From an uncultured Collinsella sp. (GTDB lineage: Bacteria; Actinomycetota; Coriobacteriia; Coriobacteriales; Coriobacteriaceae): a stretch of 7,588 nucleotides of DNA. The notes below the pieces were generated by a model. It was not told the origin of the DNA and made no database searches. It worked only from the letters and a program-made list of their open reading frames with translations. Both the position numbers and the translations under genes were made by a program. Positions 6,054-7,588 of this stretch are shown piece after piece (the first letter of the stretch is position 1; each line of letters begins with the position of its first letter). The stretch is taken from NCBI GenBank assembly GCA_900555955.1, contig USNA01000038.1, positions 1-7,588 on the forward strand, in the 5' to 3' direction.

Positions 6054-7588
6054 GGTCTAGGTATCCTCTCACGTCTGCTTCGTAGTCCTCGATAATGTGC
6101 GGTCCCGCTGAGCCAAATTCAATAACGGTGTCGCCCACCAGGTCAAAGAGCGCTTCGTTGATGCTATCGACGAGCATGTCCTCGCTCTGGCCCGACCTCT
6201 CCACTGCCGATGCCGTCTGTGCCGTGTTCTGCTCGAGCAGCGCGTGCAGATAGGCGGCTGCGGCGGGCGCGAGTTCGGTTGCGGTGCCAGCGGGTGCAGT
6301 CGATACGACCGCTGACGTCGGTGCGAGCAGCGGTGCCACGATGCCAAACTCTTCGGTGGAGACAGTCGGCTCGTCGGGTCCGTCTTGCCGTATGGTCATC
6401 TCGCCAGGTTCGGCAGTCATGCCGGGCGCGGACTCGGTGTTCGGTTGCTCGATAATCGTCACCTCGGCTTCCACAGACACATCGTCCTCGCGTTCCTCAT
6501 CGATCAAAAGCGCCTCACGCGTCTGTGCGGCGGCGCTCCGAATGTGTCCCAGCTGACTCAAATCGATATCGATCTTGACGGGCTGGTGCGCGGCATCCCA
6601 CGAAAGCCATGCCACGATCTCGTCATCGATGATCTTGGCCAGATATTTGGGGACCTTCTCCTCCTTTAGGGGGTGGGTGGGGTCTAGGGCCAGGCGCAGC
6701 CGTTGGTCGCAGGCGCGCATCATCTCACCAAGCTTGCTGCTCTTTTGCCTGCTGCCGTGGATGCGCATGCATTCCCAAAAGCCGTTTTGACAACGGTAAA
6801 TATGGATGGGGTCCAGACGGTATTCGCAGTCCTCGTGGCGATTAGGCGCAAAGAACACAGCCGAGGCAAACATGGTATAGGGCATGGCCGTCTCCTCCCC
6901 AAACAAGCTCGCCACGATACCGGTCTTTCGGTGCGTGTCATAGTAGCGCGCCATACGGACATACACGGCGCATGCCACGTGGCGCAGGTCGCGATGGTGG
7001 CTGCGATCGAGTCTCGAGTTATTGAGGTTGTACGTGGAGAGGGCGTTGATAGCAGCCATGAGTCGCTCCTCGCGCACCTCATCGGGCGGAAGGGGGAGCG
7101 TGGGCTCGGAGGTTTTGCGACGCTTAGGGGTCTGGCCGGACGGTGCCGGCGCTGGTACAAGGTCTCGTGCCGCGCGTCGCAGCTCAATAAGAGCGGTATC
7201 GAACATGACGGTTTTAGAGTCGTGAAGCAGCTCGGGGTTGAGCCCGTGGAAAACGGCGTAATCTTGCAACCACACGCGTGCGAACCGGTCGATGCCGGGT
7301 TCAAAGGCGCGATAGGCATCCCAAAAGGCCTTGATTTTGTTAAAACCATCGAGTGGGTCATCTACGCCAATGCCGCAGATCAGCTCATAGAGATACAGAA
7401 AGGCAAAGGACGTAGACGTTTCCTCGACGGTTCCGCGGCGCACTTGGGCACGCCAGGTAAAGTAGCCGCGCAACTGCCGGTCGCTCATGGCGTTGTAGGT
7501 GGGAAAGTACGACTTAAAGGTGCCGTTGTAGGGGCAGTCGTCCTCAAAGTCGGCCATCAGCAGGCCTTGGCGGTAGAAAAGCTCGGCT
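6046..7588 (-). CDS. TerB_N / TerB_C domain protein (N-terminus beyond the window)
   Basis: At least 513 residues. The frame runs open to the right edge: ahead of the ATG at 7557 it reads AELFYRQGLL, which joins smoothly to MADFEDDCPYNG, and no ribosome binding site precedes that ATG, so the gene is 5' partial. Numbering from that Met, residues 14-64 carry the TerB_N pattern FPTYNAMSDRQLRGYFTWR, then VRRG and LYLYELICGIG. A basic linker (PKRRKTS, 144-150) leads to a less familiar middle (160-300). EIVAWLSW (313-320) and an acidic, Thr/Ala-rich stretch (350-435) follow, then a TerB_C-like end with EDMLVDSINEALFDLVGDTVI (459-479) and IIEDYEADV (488-496). I do not see a clear acidic metal-binding TerB core. 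Known relatives of these domains occur with tellurite-resistance-type stress modules and with helicase/ATPase defence-like operons. Here it heads a coupled operon with the BrxD-like ATPase, suggesting it is the sensor or scaffold. Function unproven. Confidence 0.82.
   Translation of the reverse strand, partial: AELFYRQGLLMADFEDDCPYNGTFKSYFPTYNAMSDRQLRGYFTWRAQVRRGTVEETSTSFAFLYLYELICGIGVDDPLDGFNKIKAFWDAYRAFEPGIDRFARVWLQDYAVFHGLNPELLHDSKTVMFDTALIELRRAARDLVPAPAPSGQTPKRRKTSEPTLPLPPDEVREERLMAAINALSTYNLNNSRLDRSHHRDLRHVACAVYVRMARYYDTHRKTGIVASLFGEETAMPYTMFASAVFFAPNRHEDCEYRLDPIHIYRCQNGFWECMRIHGSRQKSSKLGEMMRACDQRLRLALDPTHPLKEEKVPKYLAKIIDDEIVAWLSWDAAHQPVKIDIDLSQLGHIRSAAAQTREALLIDEEREDDVSVEAEVTIIEQPNTESAPGMTAEPGEMTIRQDGPDEPTVSTEEFGIVAPLLAPTSAVVSTAPAGTATELAPAAAAYLHALLEQNTAQTASAVERSGQSEDMLVDSINEALFDLVGDTVIEFGSAGPHIIEDYEADVRGYLDHE

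Noticed and set aside
7555..7588. ATG at 7557 as the true start of the TerB-type protein
   Set aside because: The frame continues open to the window edge with family-like residues and there is no good ribosome binding site before this ATG.
2165..7588. A complete BREX system
   Set aside because: Only BrxD-like and BrxHI-like proteins are present. No PglX, PglZ, BrxA, BrxB or PglW/PglY gene is visible in the window.

Overview
The window is GC-rich (around 60% by eye), gene-dense bacterial DNA with very short intergenic gaps. Codon use, the style of the Elp3 protein and the neighbouring genes suggest a gut actinobacterium of the class Coriobacteriia, probably Collinsella or a close relative. 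This assignment is an inference from sequence feel, not from a database search. No tRNA, rRNA, CRISPR array, transposase gene or clear attachment site was seen.

Plus strand, 1-2138: the 3' part of elp3 (radical-SAM/acetyltransferase enzyme for tRNA wobble uridine modification; its 5' end lies before the window) is followed without a gap (stop TAG abutting ATG) by a gene for a membrane-anchored, spermidine-synthase-fold protein with a degenerate active site. The two look co-transcribed.

Minus strand, 7588-2165: three genes run convergently toward the first pair and end 26 bases from it. In transcription order they are (i) a TerB_N/TerB_C-type protein whose start lies beyond the right edge; (ii) a P-loop ATPase of the BREX BrxD type (DUF2791), overlapping the first gene by 8 bases; and (iii) a large Lhr-like/BrxHI-like superfamily 2 helicase, separated from the ATPase by 116 bases that hold a strong 12-bp stem-loop. 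None of the BREX methylase, alkaline-phosphatase-like or other core genes is present in the window. The trio therefore looks like a stand-alone TerB/ATPase/helicase cassette, and I infer a DNA-processing or phage-defence role.

The helicase reading frame is broken. The RecA1 half (motifs I, Ia, II, III) and the RecA2 half (motifs IV, V, VI and the C-terminal domains) lie in two frames, joined by a shift of -1 in a GC-rich Pro/Ala linker between 3791 and 3856. Either the gene is a recent pseudogene or switchable allele, or one base is missing from the assembly. If the cassette works as a unit, this one base decides whether it is active.
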